DNA of 64,000 nucleotides, from positions 50,399,199-50,463,198 of the forward strand of contig OW028576.1 of the NCBI GenBank assembly GCA_932294295.1, written 5' to 3'. Each line of letters starts with the position of its first letter. The first letter of the stretch is position 1. Origin of the DNA: Alitta virens (Eukaryota; Annelida; Polychaeta; Phyllodocida; Nereididae). The notes beneath the pieces were generated by a model. It did no database searches. It had not been told where the DNA came from and was given only the letters and a program-made list of their open reading frames with translations. Both the position numbers and the translations under genes were made by a program. Shown piece after piece: positions 10,375-22,363 of the stretch.

Positions 10375-12165
10375 TATCAGTTTTACAAAATATCTGCTGA
10401 GCCTTGTGAAGATTGCCAGTGACATCACTGATGTTTGTCGAAATTTAAGCTGTGGCCAGATCACTGATCTTCACATCCTTGAAAATGGCTTAAATAACCT
10501 ACCTATGGCACATTTGTCTTCCTTCAATAAAATGAAGCAACATTGAATTGAGGACCATATGTCAAAAGTGCCTGGTTTTGACTCATCCATGTCAGTCTGA
10601 TTTCTGGGAAATTGGCATGGTTCATTTTGGTCTATGGGGTGAAAGCTTGTGAAGGTTTTCAACAACTAGCTAGCTGTTGGAGCCCATCTTGTAAAATGCC
10701 TAGCAACTCAACAAAAGCTTATATCTACTTACATTATTTCATTCCTAATGAAAACTAGTGTGATTTGACTGGTAACTATGGTGCTTGGCTGTTAACAAAA
10801 ATCCATTATGAATTTGTGCTTGTGATGCTGCTGTTGTGTCAGTGTCGCCAGTGGTCACTGCATTCCAGGCATCTGACTATGATTGGCCATTTGAGTAGAG
10901 GGGGTGGGGGGTGATAATACATAGAAAAAAATAAATTTTAGAATTTCAAATGGAAACCACCCAGGTTTTGTTAAGGCTGAAAAACCATTTTCAAAAAGGT
11001 ATAACACATGCCTCTATTTTTATTTTTGATCCCTCCCAAGACCGATTGTATGTTCAGTCAATTTGAAGGAATTTTTAGCAGTTGTGCGAAGTCGCGGTTA
11101 TAATAATTCAATTTTGAGACTAAATGAGCCCGAATAGACATATATATATCGCTTTCCTTATTTCCGTCCTTTTACAGGCCTAAAATTATTCAGTCACCTA
11201 ATTTGAAATATGGTGCAAACCTGAATATTATAAGCACTGAATAGACATAGCTAGAAATATTTCTCTAAATCAAAAGATAATATTGCAAATATTATGTGTG
11301 CATGGAGTGTTTGTTTTATTAAGACAATTATATTTTAACAAATCTAAAATTATTGAGACACCCAGGTATCTCCAGTTTGAGAACAAATGTTTTAAGTACT
11401 TTCTTAGGCTTTTATAAAAGCTATCTCCCCCTTGAACCCCACCCGGCATCCCATCTTGTTCAGTTCTTCATTTATGTTCTTCCCACCTAATATTGCGAAA
11501 AACTATAAGATAGTGCAAACATGAATCTGTCATGTAAACCCTCAACTTGAAATAATAGTTTTGACAGTATAATATTAAGGATTAAGTCTCTCCACAATAG
11601 CCAAGAATTTTAAACTATTTTAATATATCTCTACATTAGCATTGCTTATCAATAAGGGCACTGGTTATTTTTATGGGCACATATCAATTGAGTCAATTGC
11701 CATTTTACTTGCTGGTCAAAGATAAGGTATGTTGCATAGAAGTCTGTTCAAATTCTTATGCTGTACATATTTTATAAAATTGCCAGATTAGCTCAGTAAT
11801 AGCCCTGATGTTTGTCTTCAATATAGGTCATGTCCACTCACACTGCTTGTCGCACACATGAGTTTACCTATTATAACATTATTATAACCATAATTATTTC
11901 TGATGAATTCCCACACTTCTTCTATACTGGTCCATGAAATGCCCTCCTTTTTAGTTTTTGCCCTCTTTTTCAGTTTTTGCCCTCTTTTTCAGTTATTGCC
12001 ATTACACTTAAAGCTTTACTTGGGTAGAGAACACTCCTTCACAACCAAAACAGATTTTGTACATCCTTGCTAAACACTGCAAAGCAATTTTGAATATTTA
12101 GATTTGCTGGCAATTTTGTGAATTATGCAGGATGGTCATTTAAGTAAATTACATCAATGCTACTG
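10375..12165. other. non-coding stretch with a small minisatellite
   Basis: At 11,941-12,000 a unit close to TTTTTGCCCTCTTTTTCAG is repeated three times. The minus-strand ORF at 10,471-10,665 has no domain or splice context. Nothing else could be supported, and I found no exon that could continue the ankyrin locus downstream of 12,688. Confidence 0.5.
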
Positions 12166-12169
12166 GTCA

Positions 12170-12437
12170 GAAGCTTAGTCGGCTTACATGACCAGCTATC
12201 AGAGTCAGATGTAATAATGGGATGATATGGTTTGAGTCCATACCATTTTACACATTCACCTCAGGGATGGGTCTTCAACTTAAATAAGCCACTATAGTTA
12301 ACATCTCACGATACTGCATGACATTCAGCTATCAAGCTCATGAAGAGTGCCTGTGCCAGGGATCAAACCTGAGACCTTCAGAGTAGTTGGTTAGTGTTCT
12401 AACAGGCTAAAGCCTTAACCACTAGGCTACCCAACAA
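12170..12437 (-). mobile_element. SINE-A copy, near full length
   Basis: Read on the minus strand, it starts with a tRNA-like head: A-box TAGCCTAGTGGTTAAGG near 12,430-12,413 and B-box GGTTTGATCCC near 12,369-12,359. The body follows (GCACTCTTCATGAGC, then CATCCCATTATTACATCTGA near the 3' end). This is the only copy in the window where both RNA polymerase III boxes are readable, so it defines SINE-A as tRNA-derived. Confidence 0.85.
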
Positions 12438-12687
12438 ACAAAATTGAATTCATATTCAATTTAAAATAATATTCATAGCACCATCCGAGACTACATTGGT
12501 TTACGTGTCAATTCTCAATGGATTCAATTGCTGATGACTATTCCATTATTTGGTAGACCCCCTAAATTTGTATGTCTATCAGATTATCAAATGCGTCATT
12601 AACACAAGAGTGCAATTTGCTGGAGTAGCAACTGGCCGTGGAAACACATTCTGCTTGATATAGAAAAGTGAGTTATTGAATACTTAC

Positions 12688-13386
12688 ATAGGTACTGCAG
12701 CTCCTACCCCTGCAAGGTGAGCATCTGCACCTTTCTGAAGAAATATCTGTTCCAGTTCTGAAAATGTCATTTTTGTGCTGGAATCATCTTCCCATCTTTC
12801 TTTTCCTGCTAATATCCAAACGAATGGAGTCACTGAGTCTTTATCTCTGGCATTCACATTCTCAGGTGTTGTGAGGTCACGAAAGATGGGAAAAAGTTTG
12901 TCTGCTGCATCTGAATGTTCAAAAATGCCTTTTGCTAGGATATGCAGAGGAGTCCTCCCATGTTCATCAATCACATCAGGCAGGTTAGGCTTATATTCAA
13001 TTACCATGGAAACAATTCTGTGACATTGCTCAGAGAAGTCAGCTGGCACCTTTTCGGGGAGATCTTTCCAATGGCAGTTGAGCAATGCATGCAACACAGT
13101 ACCTTTGGGTTCCTTGTGGTTGAGACATTTCTCAGTCAAGAATAATTGAAGGAAGTCAGTCAATGCACTTGAAAGTTGACTCCCATTTGAAAGAATAAGG
13201 AACAAGCCCTGAAGAAATTTGTAAAGAGCAGATTCATCTTGACCTTCTGGTATCCATGTGGGATCAGCCCCTTCATTAAGCAGCAATGTCAATGTGGCTA
13301 TCAACTCATCTGTCCACTGGAAGTTATCCCTCCTCCTCCCAGATGTATATTCTGCATTAATGATATGCAGCCTCAGACACTTTTCT
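12688..13386 (-). CDS. ankyrin-repeat exon, module A (internal exon)
   Basis: Large internal exon of 699 nt encoding about 233 residues, with acceptor TTACAG at 13,387 and consensus donor GTAAGT below 12,688. Ankyrin signatures include GRTPLHILAKG, ENVNARDKDSVTPFVWIL, a GADPTWIPEG segment and KGADAHLA near the end. Spacers between the ankyrin helices are longer than in canonical 33-residue repeats. It enters after two bases of a codon and leaves with two, matching the micro-exon upstream. It is paralogous to 26,122-27,249 but lacks roughly 140 residues of repeats present there. Ankyrin repeats mediate protein binding; the partner is unknown. I chose the splice boundaries over the ORF ends because the first stop lies inside the donor. 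Confidence 0.85.
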
Positions 13387-13487
13387 CTGTAAGATGATAA
13401 TATTATTATGCATTGAAGCCTCTGTTGATTCATTCATTTGTAAATATCAAAGTTTGAGAAATAGGAAAATATGCCAACACTACAAAC

Positions 13488-13519
13488 CTTGACATATCCT
13501 GGTCAGCAGCAGTTAATGT
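13488..13519 (-). CDS. micro-exon of ankyrin module A (32 nt)
   Basis: Flanked by acceptor TTTGCAG and donor GTTTGT. It encodes TLTAADQDMS plus two bases of an Arg codon completed by the next exon. The phase joins the MADxYM exon upstream (phase 0) to the ankyrin exon downstream (phase 2). A 35-nt counterpart occupies the same place in module B (27,388-27,422), which supports it as a real exon despite its size. Confidence 0.7.
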
Positions 13520-13524
13520 CTGCA

Positions 13525-14090
13525 AAGAAAAATCATATATGTAAAATCTGTGGCAGAACAACATCTATATATTTCTTTTTAGTATAATGTCCACTTTATA
13601 TTTCTTTTTGCTCTTCTTTTTCTTTTCGAAATGCATCCTATAACTAATAAATAGTAATTTTGAATTGTAATAAGATGACTCCGTTTAATTTGTAGCCAAA
13701 TTCAATGATTAAGTAGATCCATGTAGTGTATTGATTCATGCTTGTTTGTGGTGTTGGTGCAATGTTTTAGCCATTCAGCAACTGTTATAAACCATAGCAT
13801 GATTAGCAGTGATTATTGTCTCATTTCATTGAATATGCTTGCAGGTCATTTTTGGTCATAATACCATTCGAATACCAATCAGAAGGCAGTATTCGCTGGT
13901 GATAAAATCAGTTATCAGCTCAATCAGGCTGATAATGTTTTCCACTTCAGTGATCACCAGAGGAGTGATACATATGTCAAACACTGAAGGATTTGTGACA
14001 ACCAAGGCAAACAATAAACAATCTTATAAGTAATAGCTATGTAATTGAAAACAAACGGCAACATTTAACACCATCTAAAACTGCTTTATT
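13525..14090. other. intronic/non-coding stretch
   Basis: Between the micro-exon and the minisatellite I see no further exon. The plus-strand ORF at 13,839-14,033 has no recognisable domain. Confidence 0.5.
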
Positions 14091-14094
14091 ATAA

Positions 14095-14815
14095 AACAAT
14101 ATCACTACTATAAGAGTAACGCAATATAAGATCACCTCATAATTAAGCCCCCCTCACTATTTAGACACCTTAATATTAAGACCACTTCATTATCAAAACC
14201 ACATCACTACCATAAGAACACCTCAATATAAAGCCACTTCACAATTAAGATCACCTCAATATAAGATCATCTCACAATTTAGACCACTTCACTACAATAC
14301 AAACACCTCAATATAAGACCAACTCACATTTAAGACCACCTCACTATTTAGACCACCTCACTATTTAGACCACTCACTATTTCAACCACTTCATTCTTAA
14401 AACATCACTATCAATACCTTAATACAAGACCACCTCACTATCAAAACCACCTCACTATTTACACCACTCACTATTACGACTACTTCATCATAAAAACTAC
14501 ATCACTATCAAGAACACCTTAATACGAGACAACCTCACAATCAAGACCACCTCATTATTTAGACCACTCTACTAGTGAGACACTTCAATATTAAAACCAC
14601 TTCAGTATCAAAATATAAGAACACCGCAATATAAGACAATGTCACAATAAAGACAACTCATCATTAAGACCGGCTCATGATTCAGCTCACCTCACGATTA
14701 AGACCACCTCATTTTTAAAACCACTTCATTATGAAGACCACCGGTTTAAACCGCATCACTATTAAGAAAGCCTCGTGAAGACCGCCTCGCAATTAAAAGC
14801 ACCTCATTATTTATA
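14095..14815 (+). repeat. degenerate 17-bp minisatellite (CCACCTCACTATTAAGA)
   Basis: Dozens of diverged units close to AAGACCACCTCACTATT run through this region with a period near 17-18 bp. The same satellite occurs at 30,380-31,190 (same strand), 35,040-35,210 (opposite strand) and as a few units at about 53,795. Confidence 0.9.
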
Positions 14816-14819
14816 TCCA

Positions 14820-15835
14820 CTAAATTTGGAAAAAACTTGACGACTGTATTTCAATTACTATTAATTCTGTCATTAAGACCACTGAAATTTGCATCAAATG
14901 GGCAGGTTTTTCATGACAGCACGAATTTGATAATTATAGTCAGATTTTAATTTCTATGATTTTGAAAAAACTAAATTGATCTCCATACCTGATCATTCAA
15001 TAATATCATTGTGAAAAATAAGATCCATGTGCAGTGGAGTACTGTTGCTTATGATACACTCATTGCAGACAATACAAGGGTTAGGGTTAGGGTTACGCAC
15101 TCTCGTGTGATAAATCCTGAATCAGCCTGCCGCGGGGCAATAACTATCACTAATGGGCATGTCCTATGCATTATAGAATAGCATTACATCATTTAAATTG
15201 TGCAATTTCAAATTTGCTCTGTCACACCAGCAGGCTCATTGTTCATGTCACTCATGTTATTCATGTCAGCCCCTCAAGTCAGCCAAATTGGTTTATTGTC
15301 AACGGTTTTCAATTTATACTGTTTCATAAACAATTTTAATGGATACTTGATCCTAAATTGTTTGTAGTCATTTTGCAAACTTATATTCATGTCAAGTTAT
15401 CTATGCTTAGTTATTTATTGAATGTTTTGTGCTTTCATGCACATAACTGTATTTACAAGGTGTACATAGAGAACTTTACAATTGTCAACAGGTTATGTGT
15501 AGGCGTAGTTATTGAAGTCAAATATTGCCATGGTAAAGAAGAACCAGTTGCTGCACATGTTGTGTGTTTATCTATTTATTTGATATATATTAAATTGTAT
15601 AATAATTTTACCCGCTGGCATTTTAGCATTGCAATTGATAGAGATTTATCTATATTATATGTCAAATATAATGCTTATGTCAAATTATTATGCCAAATAC
15701 ATAGAGAATTAAATGTATTTATTGCTTTGTTTAAATGTGGTAATTTATAGATATTATATGTCACTATGGCAGTTTAGATTCACCAAGTTGTTTTTATGTT
15801 TAGATTCACTGAGTTCAGTTCTACTTCATCAGCCA
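14820..15835. other. non-coding stretch with interstitial telomere-like repeat
   Basis: At 15,078-15,095 there are three TTAGGG-type units in tandem (GGGTTAGGGTTAGGGTTA), matching the metazoan telomere repeat. ORFs at 15,358-15,988 are short, low-complexity and without domains. No gene is supported. Confidence 0.6.
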
Positions 15836-16182
15836 CATTGTAAAGTGCAGCCCCTTGCAGCCACTTATTATTTGTCATATTACCAGTATGATATGACCAA
15901 GTTGTATACTCAGCGTTACACTTGCCTTGGGCAAATGTTGTATGTACATGTCAGGTTGTATGTATGTACATGTCAGGTACAATTATAGGTCAGGTACAAT
16001 TATTGTGTACACTCTTCGTTACACTTGCCTTAGGCAAGTGTCGTATGTACATGTCAGGTAGAATTATATGTCAGGTACATTGATTGTGTACACTCCTCAT
16101 TACACTTGCCTTAAGCAAAGGATGTACATGCATGTCAGGTAGGATTATATGTCAGATACAATTATTGTATGCACTCCTCGTT

Positions 16183-16368
16183 GGCGGGGGCCTAGCTCAG
16201 AGGTAGCGCTCTGGGCTTCCAACCGCTGGGTCCCGGGTTCGATTCCCGGTCGAGCCTAAGTTGGATGGCTGTCTCCTCCTTTGTCTCATTGCCATGGTCC
16301 CTGCCTGTCCTAATAAGCTCAACTGGTGCAAAAATACAGGACGTAAAGCCCTAATCACAAACAAACAA
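16183..16368 (+). mobile_element. SINE-B, intact, with 14-bp target-site duplication
   Basis: A 186-bp tRNA-derived SINE. The head has A-box CCTAGCTCAGAGGTAG and B-box GGGTTCGATTCCC; the body continues with GAGCCTAAGTTGG and the 3' end is an A-rich CAAACAAACAAA tail. It is flanked by ATGCACTCCTCGTT at 16,169-16,182 and again at 16,369-16,382. The tRNA anticodon stem does not pair well, so this is a SINE and not a functional tRNA gene. It sits inside the 81-bp minisatellite. Confidence 0.95.
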
Positions 16369-16984
16369 ATGCACTCCTCGTTACACTTGCCTTGAGCAAA
16401 GAATGTATATACATATCAGGTATAATTATTATGTACACTCTTCATTACACTTGCCTTGAGCATTTTTGTCTGCTCTAGCAAATGCTTAGCCTTTTACACT
16501 TTGCTTGTTGTTCAATGTTTATGTTGTACAGGCACATGTCATGTACAATATTGTTTGCACTTCATTACACTTGCCCTATGCAAGCCTCTGCTCATGTGTG
16601 ACTTAATGCAGTTGTTGTGTGTGCTCATCATTTCATTTTGCTAGTCACTGCTCTGCTCACATGTGTCAGTATTTTCTTGCTTAGCTTTATGTTAATTTAG
16701 CCTGCTGCAAGGAATCTATTAAATGTTTATTTCTAATTATGATGTGATTTGCATTGCCCTGTTAGGTTGCCTCACTACTGAGTCCTGGCTTGTGGGAGGA
16801 GCTAACTTTCCCTCCAAAACTGGCTGACCAAGCCAAAGTTGGCACTGAGCACAAAAGGCCTTTGTGGTCCAGTGTCCGCTTGGGCTAAAAATAGCCTCAG
16901 GACAATGCAGTACACAGCAGGGGGCCCATTTCTTCACCATTGTCTTAGCTGCACTAATCCCTGCAAGATTCTAGCAAAGATGCT

Positions 16985-17172
16985 GGTAGCAGCCCTGTTT
17001 GGGGGAGGTCTCTCCGAACAATGTAAATTGTAATTGAGCAAATGGTCAGCAGCAATAGTTTTTGCTGTGCTGTGATTGGTAGCAGCCCTGTTTGGGGAAG
17101 GTCTCTCCGCACACAATGTAAATTGTAATTTAGCAAATGGTCAGCAGCAATAGTTTTTGCTGTGCTGTGATT
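16985..17172 (+). repeat. 93-bp tandem duplication
   Basis: A unit beginning GGTAGCAGCCCTGTTTGG is present twice (16,985 and 17,078) with minor differences. The other arm of the inverted duplication (about 32,545-32,650) has it once, so the duplication arose after the arms separated. Confidence 0.85.
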
Positions 17173-17579
17173 GGTTGTTAATCCCCTGTCAGCCCTGCTG
17201 GGGGGAAACTTCGTGAATTGTCTTTTTAATACATAACCCTATGCACCAATAAAGATATCAGTTTTCTCCTTGACCAACATCTGGAGCTGAGGAAGCAAGA
17301 TATACTGTCTTACTGTTACTTTATTACCTGGAAGAACTTGTCTTGTTTCATGCTGAAATGAAAATTCAGTTGAAAGTCTACATTGGCAAGTCACTCTGAC
17401 TTTATGCTGCTTGCTTGGAGTTAAGCAACTTGGACTTGCAAATGCCATTAAATGGAGTCTTAAAGGATGGACTTTTACAACATGATGTGCATACCAATAC
17501 AAACAGTCAAACACTAAAAAATGTCTTACAAAAATGACATTTTTGTATCATGCAGGAACAGGTTTATTGATTTGACTTA

Positions 17580-18560
17580 AAAAATGTAATGAACCACAAT
17601 TGTCCCAAAATTTATCCTTGTGGTACACCACAAGTTACATGCAGATTACTGGAATTTAAATCAATAAATTCTATACAATGCGATATGTTGCTTATAGCCG
17701 TTTAAGAGGTCATATGATTTATCTGCAAATCCATAATATTTCAATTTGTGCATCAATACCTTATGATCAAGCACATTGAATGCTTTCAAAAGCTCCAGAT
17801 TTGCATCAATAGGCACCCTGTTGTTATTTCTATATATTTTGACCTAAAACTGTATTGGCTTGAGTAGAACAAATTATGTGTTGTAAAATGGTCATAAATT
17901 TGATTATATAAAGCCCTTTCAAATATTTTAGATATTCATGGCAATATAGTGTTCATCGACACCTTATAAACTAGTATCACCCTTGCCATCTTTAGACTAG
18001 TTGACAAAATGCCATATTGAATGGACTGGCTAATCAAAAGTGTCAATAGTTTAGCTTATTGATGTTTAACATATTTCAAGAGTTTATTTGAAATTTAAAC
18101 ATATCCACGACTTGATTTTGACTTAAGTGAGTCAAGTAAATGCTAATAATAAGATTATTCTTAGGCTTAAATTGAAATTCAAGTGTAACAGGATTGGTAA
18201 AGTAATCAATGTAGGATTTATCTACAGGGCTTTGTATTTTATTTGTCTGTTTTAATCCTATGTTGGTGAAATAATTGTTGAATTCATTTCCTTTCGCAAG
18301 CTTGTTATAAACCATTTCACCCTTATTAGCTTATAAACCATTTCACCTCATTAGGAATTGCTTCGGAAATCCTTTTTTCTCTTTTGTTATATTCATTATT
18401 TCATTAATAGTCATCCATGTTTCTAATATCATTCCTAAATGTTTTGAATTGTTTATGATGGTAATTTGATTTGGCTAGATATATACTCTTTCTCAAGATT
18501 TTATTGTAGGTTTTAAAATTCTACCTCTTGCTTTCATAAGTCTCATTATGTACAGAAGTT
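17580..18560 (-). pseudogene. LINE-A relic (non-LTR retrotransposon ORF2, pre-RT and RT)
   Basis: Read on the minus strand from 18,560, it encodes the region upstream of the reverse transcriptase (EFNNYFTNIGLKQTNKIQ near 18,290-18,235). After several frameshifts and stops comes an RT block (KAFNVLDHKVLMHKLKYYGF near 17,790-17,725), continuing to the decayed GVPQGS region near 17,620. The motifs match CR1/L2/Jockey-type LINEs. The copy is dead: multiple stops, frameshifts and no YADD box. A sister copy of the same family lies at 28,780-29,335. Confidence 0.85.
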
Positions 18561-19019
18561 GATTTCCACAGTATACATATAGTTTATCTCTTTTGCTGAT
18601 TAATCGGATAATGCCCTCGGTTATTCAATTGCTTTTTTGTGTTTGAATTTGTCAAATTTCACATATTTTACTGGGAAATGTTTGTTTCTATGTTTTGCAT
18701 AATTTCATTAAAATTGTGGTTACTTTGACTGGGGTCCTCACCAAGGATATTATAAATTGGGCAATTATTTCGATGTTGCCACATAGATGTCAGTATGGTA
18801 TCTTGGTATGAGTAAGTAATAAATTTTGAGTTTCTTAACATGTTGTGGTAGCTTAGATGTATATCAATCTCGGCTTGTTGATTAATCATTAACAAAAATG
18901 GGAATTTCATAGAGAATCTGACGTTTATTTTCTGCTCCTATAAATGGGGAGACCATTAAGATGAGTGACTTACAATGAAATACTGGTAATTGTGTAAATG
19001 TTTCAATGCTACTGGTCTG

Positions 19020-19207
19020 AATCTTAGGCAGATTGTATGACCAGCCGCCAGAGGCAAATATAATGATGAAACGGTAAGGCTTGGAGTTCACACCATGTTA
19101 CACATGACTGGGATGTTTCGCTTGCCCCAACATAGACAAAGTACTTGGCATGTTTCACGAGAAGAGTGTCAGTGCTGTCGGTAGTGGGAATCAAACCCCA
19201 AACTGTC
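19020..19207 (-). mobile_element. SINE-A copy, 5' truncated
   Basis: The minus strand reads B-box GGTTTGATTCCC near 19,196 and then the SINE-A body, including TGTAACATGGTGTGAACTC and TCATTATATTTGCCTCTGG. The A-box end is missing. It is shared with copy 2 of the segmental duplication (about 42,000-42,180). Confidence 0.8.
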
Positions 19208-19420
19208 GATTAAAATTTACATATTGTACTTATATAATGCCTGCATTTGATTATGCCTGTTCAGTTTGGGGTTGTTCAAAAGACATATTAGGGTCAACAC
19301 TGCAACTTTATTGTGTTTTGTATTTGGTTTTACCTTACAATTGTTTTTATATATTCTGGCCACATTAAAAACTTTCTGTATGAATGTATCACCAAGAAAA
19401 GTATATCTATATACAAATAA
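19208..19420 (+). pseudogene. LINE fragment (RT thumb region)
   Basis: The plus strand encodes YIMPAFDYACSVWGCSKD, matching the conserved LDYC-xx-VWG block of LINE reverse transcriptases. No further domain follows. The same fragment at about 42,190-42,400 carries a stop (TGA) within the motif. Confidence 0.6.
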
Positions 19421-19511
19421 ATTAATATCTGGGACATTCAGCACAGCTAGTCAATGTAGAAATTACACAAACATCACTATAAAGTTTACTCTGACTTTTT
19501 GGGCGACTTAC

Positions 19512-19649
19512 CTTGACCAGTGACGAGAATTTTCCCTGGTTCTCTACAAATGATCTCATGGTCTCATCGTCATCCATCTGTTGCACTAAACAGTCCAAAG
19601 GGCCTTCCTGAAGCTTGTTTGGGATTCTCATGTAGACATCAGCCATTCT
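19512..19649 (-). CDS. MADxYM exon, ankyrin module A
   Basis: A 138-nt exon of exactly 46 codons (RMADVYMRIPNKLQEGPLDC and onward to FSSLVK), with acceptor TTTCAG and donor GTAAGT, phase 0 on both sides. The product is probably alpha-helical; I do not recognise the domain. The paralogous exon at 42,486-42,617 is two codons shorter and differs at about six residues, with both splice sites intact. Conservation of frame, including an in-frame indel, supports coding function. The neighbouring short ORFs inside the same duplication do not keep frame. Confidence 0.85.
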
Positions 19650-19814
19650 CTGAAAGCATTTATTTGTTGGATGGCAATTAAATAGGTAAAGTATTCATCA
19701 TCTATTATTGCGAGTGAAATATGGAAGTCCATTACATAGTTACATTGCAAATGAGAGAATAGATATACAGATAAATAAACATGAATTCACAGACGAAATA
19801 CACTTGTACTGAAA

Positions 19815-20833
19815 TGAGTGTAAAAAGCAATGGTGGTGCACTATATTCACCTGATCAGGATTATCATTGAATGAAAGAAAGAAGAAAAATCTATCGAAAT
19901 GAGCATGACTAAAATTGGACCACAATCAGACACTCCTCAATAAGTGACAACATGCATAATTTACATACTTTGTATTAATTGCACCTTTGTAGTTTGTCAT
20001 GGGAAGCTGATTTTTTCAAGTTAAGATATCTCAAAAACAAAATGTGTTATGAGCTCCTATGCCATAACCAAGGTACTAGAAACTATATCATACATCACAG
20101 ACAGACTCCTGTGTATTATATATATTGCTACTGGGAGCTGTAGAAATGTATCCTAACAACAGGCATTCCTCGAATGCAGGTGAACTCTATTTATTACCAC
20201 CAGAGAGTTTAAAACAATAACATTTCAACAGCCTATCTGTAAATAGGGGACAAACAAGAATATTCATGATCCTAAATATTCAGATTCATAATAAACAAAA
20301 CTCCATGCAACTGTAAACAAAACACAGAAACTGACCACAAAAATGTTTCAAGGATCTCCATGAAATTTATGATACCTTTTATTTACATTTTCATATATTT
20401 CTTAAATATATAATAATAAAAGGTATAAAACAATAAGCATTTAGACATTTTAATAATTTAGTATTTAATTCTTTGTCCACCCAAGGGAATTACAATGTCA
20501 TAATCCTGAAAGAATATCAAATCAACAGGAATCACATCAGCTATTATCAGATGGTGTTTCAAACACATGTAATGGACATTCGAGCAGCTGCAAATATCTT
20601 ATCTAATCTTTCGTTGTCACTATTCAATAGATAGTTTCCCTGTGGTCTGATGAGCTAGATAATTGGCAAAAATATGATAATTTGCAATTTTGTCAACACA
20701 ATAATTACTATTTATACAATAGTTCATTGCTAATTTATATATCTATACATTTCTCATTTTGTGTCCCATATATTTATGAGTTTACTGGTCTACAGTCAAA
20801 ATTGTACATTTAAAGCCAATATTCATAATTCAA
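19815..20833. other. block present only in copy 1 of the segmental duplication
   Basis: Sequence between GAAATGAGTG and ATATGTGTCAATTGC is missing at about 42,785 in copy 2. I saw no TIRs or target-site duplication, so a deletion in copy 2 is as likely as an insertion here. No gene is visible inside. Confidence 0.65.
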
Positions 20834-21279
20834 TTTTCTCATATGTGTCAATTGCTTAAAACAATGATTGTTCGTTTTCAGACAAATAATTGTGTCACTG
20901 TCCACTCATTACTGTTTATAATCAGCCAAGATATGTACTGTCCTTAGACAATTATTATTATTGTACAAATCAAACAAATATTTCGGTTAGCCAACACAAT
21001 TTTTGTTTAAAAACAAACAATGCAATGGCTGATTTGAAACAAACTAAATTGATTTATTTAGAATAGTGGACACCAGCGACACAATTGTTTTTCTGATAAC
21101 AATAAAAACATTTTTTTAGTGTGAGGATATGCAGTAGTCAGTGCAGTGGCAGCGCATGTTTTCCTATGCAAATGCCCAAAAGGCTAACCCTAACCCTGCA
21201 AATACCCATAGGCACATTTTCACTCTTTCTGTAATGTGAAAATGCATTTCATTATTATCAGCCAGCTTTTATTTGACCA

Positions 21280-22270
21280 GCTGCCTAATGCACATGTAAT
21301 GATGAAATGATAAGGCTCGGAGTCCATACCATGCTACACATTTCATATTTTTAAATGTTCTAATCAGGCTCACATGATGTGCCCAGCCATGACTTTATTG
21401 CTTATTGCCTCATTCTAGGCACTCACTACAGTATCTCAGTGAAACTGTTTTATCTGTCGTTTCCGGCATACAAATCTCCCGACCGGTGGGTTCTAGTTTG
21501 CCTTCACGAACAACAGCAGGACTATTATCACAGATCTACACAATTTAATGTTCCTAATGATCATCTTACAGAAATTCTCAAATGCAGTAGCTGACATCGA
21601 TAATTTTTCCCGAGGTCAAAACCTATATTAGGAAATAACCTTTGATATAGGACAGGCGCCCTCAAGCAGAGGCTGGCGTGTCGAGACATGGAAGAAAGAA
21701 ATGTGGAGCACTCACAATTCTGTGACGAGAGTCAGGGGGACAGGATCTATGTCATAAGTGTCGCTAACTACATCCGCCCTGCTCTTAATCAGTCCGCTAC
21801 TGTTAGCAGCGCATCAAAAAACCCCATGGGTGCCTCTGCTGCTACTCTGAATCACCTACATTCTGTCCAAATGACTATCAAGATTGTATTCATGTCAGAA
21901 AAGTGTGTTAAAACTGCATTAGATGAGTAAATAACCATTAGTTGATTCAGATCAGTAGGAAATATTATTTCCTTAATGTTACCAAAGAATCTGATGTTTA
22001 TGTTAAGTGTGGATGGAGCATCGGGCCTTTGAATGAGGTCATGTCAACTCGCTCAGTGCACGAGAGCAGTACCTTGTTATTATGTCTTGACAACGCGATG
22101 ATGCCAACTGGACATCATTGCCAGCTGGAGGGGACCCGTGCTCATAGACTAAATATTTACATATCTATCACAATTGTGAACTTTTGGTTGTGGCTTCCAA
22201 AAAAAATTACTTTAGTGGCAGGTAGCAGAAATTTAGGTGATACATACCTATCTAAATCTAATTTGTAAAA
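21280..22270. other. duplicated intronic DNA, SINE-A fragment at its start
   Basis: About 21,285-21,345 is a short SINE-A body fragment (minus strand). The plus-strand ORFs at 21,379, 21,688 and 21,942 have counterparts in copy 2, but an 8-nt indel breaks the first and stops and shifts break the last. They look like neutral duplicated sequence. CTAACCCTAACCCT near 21,184 is a short telomere-like motif, also in copy 2. Confidence 0.6.
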
Positions 22271-22363
22271 GACTATAAAAATATTATTTAAATTGCATAG
22301 TTCAAATATTTCTTAAATTTAATGTTCTTACAACAATCCATGCCTTACACATATCTGGCATAC

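Larger units (their letters stand above)
15838..17480 (+). repeat. large inverted duplication, arm 1
   Basis: This segment is the reverse complement of about 32,245-34,543, with scattered differences. Order in arm 1: a unique 5' part (TAAAGTGCAGCCCCTTGCAG), a few 81-bp minisatellite units (about 15,920-16,450) interrupted by SINE-B, then a long segment (16,500-17,480) with GGTTGCCTCA, GGGAGGTCTC and AGCAACTTGGACTTGCA landmarks shared with arm 2. It is possibly a transposable element with an internal minisatellite, but I could not establish termini. Confidence 0.9.

Noticed and set aside
15358..15988. Two plus-strand ORFs of 130 and 91 codons
   Set aside because: Tyr/Ile/Val-rich AT-driven text without domains; the second runs into the inverted-duplication repeat.
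16190..16256. Functional tRNA gene (TCC anticodon-like loop)
   Set aside because: A and B boxes are good, but the anticodon stem and acceptor stem do not pair, and a SINE body, A-rich tail and target-site duplication follow.
21379..21594. Duplicated plus-strand ORF (with 43,633-43,836)
   Set aside because: The two copies differ by an 8-nt indel that changes the C-terminal frame; conservation is explained by the recent segmental duplication.
21688..21930. Duplicated plus-strand ORF (with part of 43,843-44,175)
   Set aside because: Many amino-acid changes without sign of constraint, no domain, and it lies in an intron of the minus-strand ankyrin locus. I cannot fully exclude a small gene, but there is no positive evidence.
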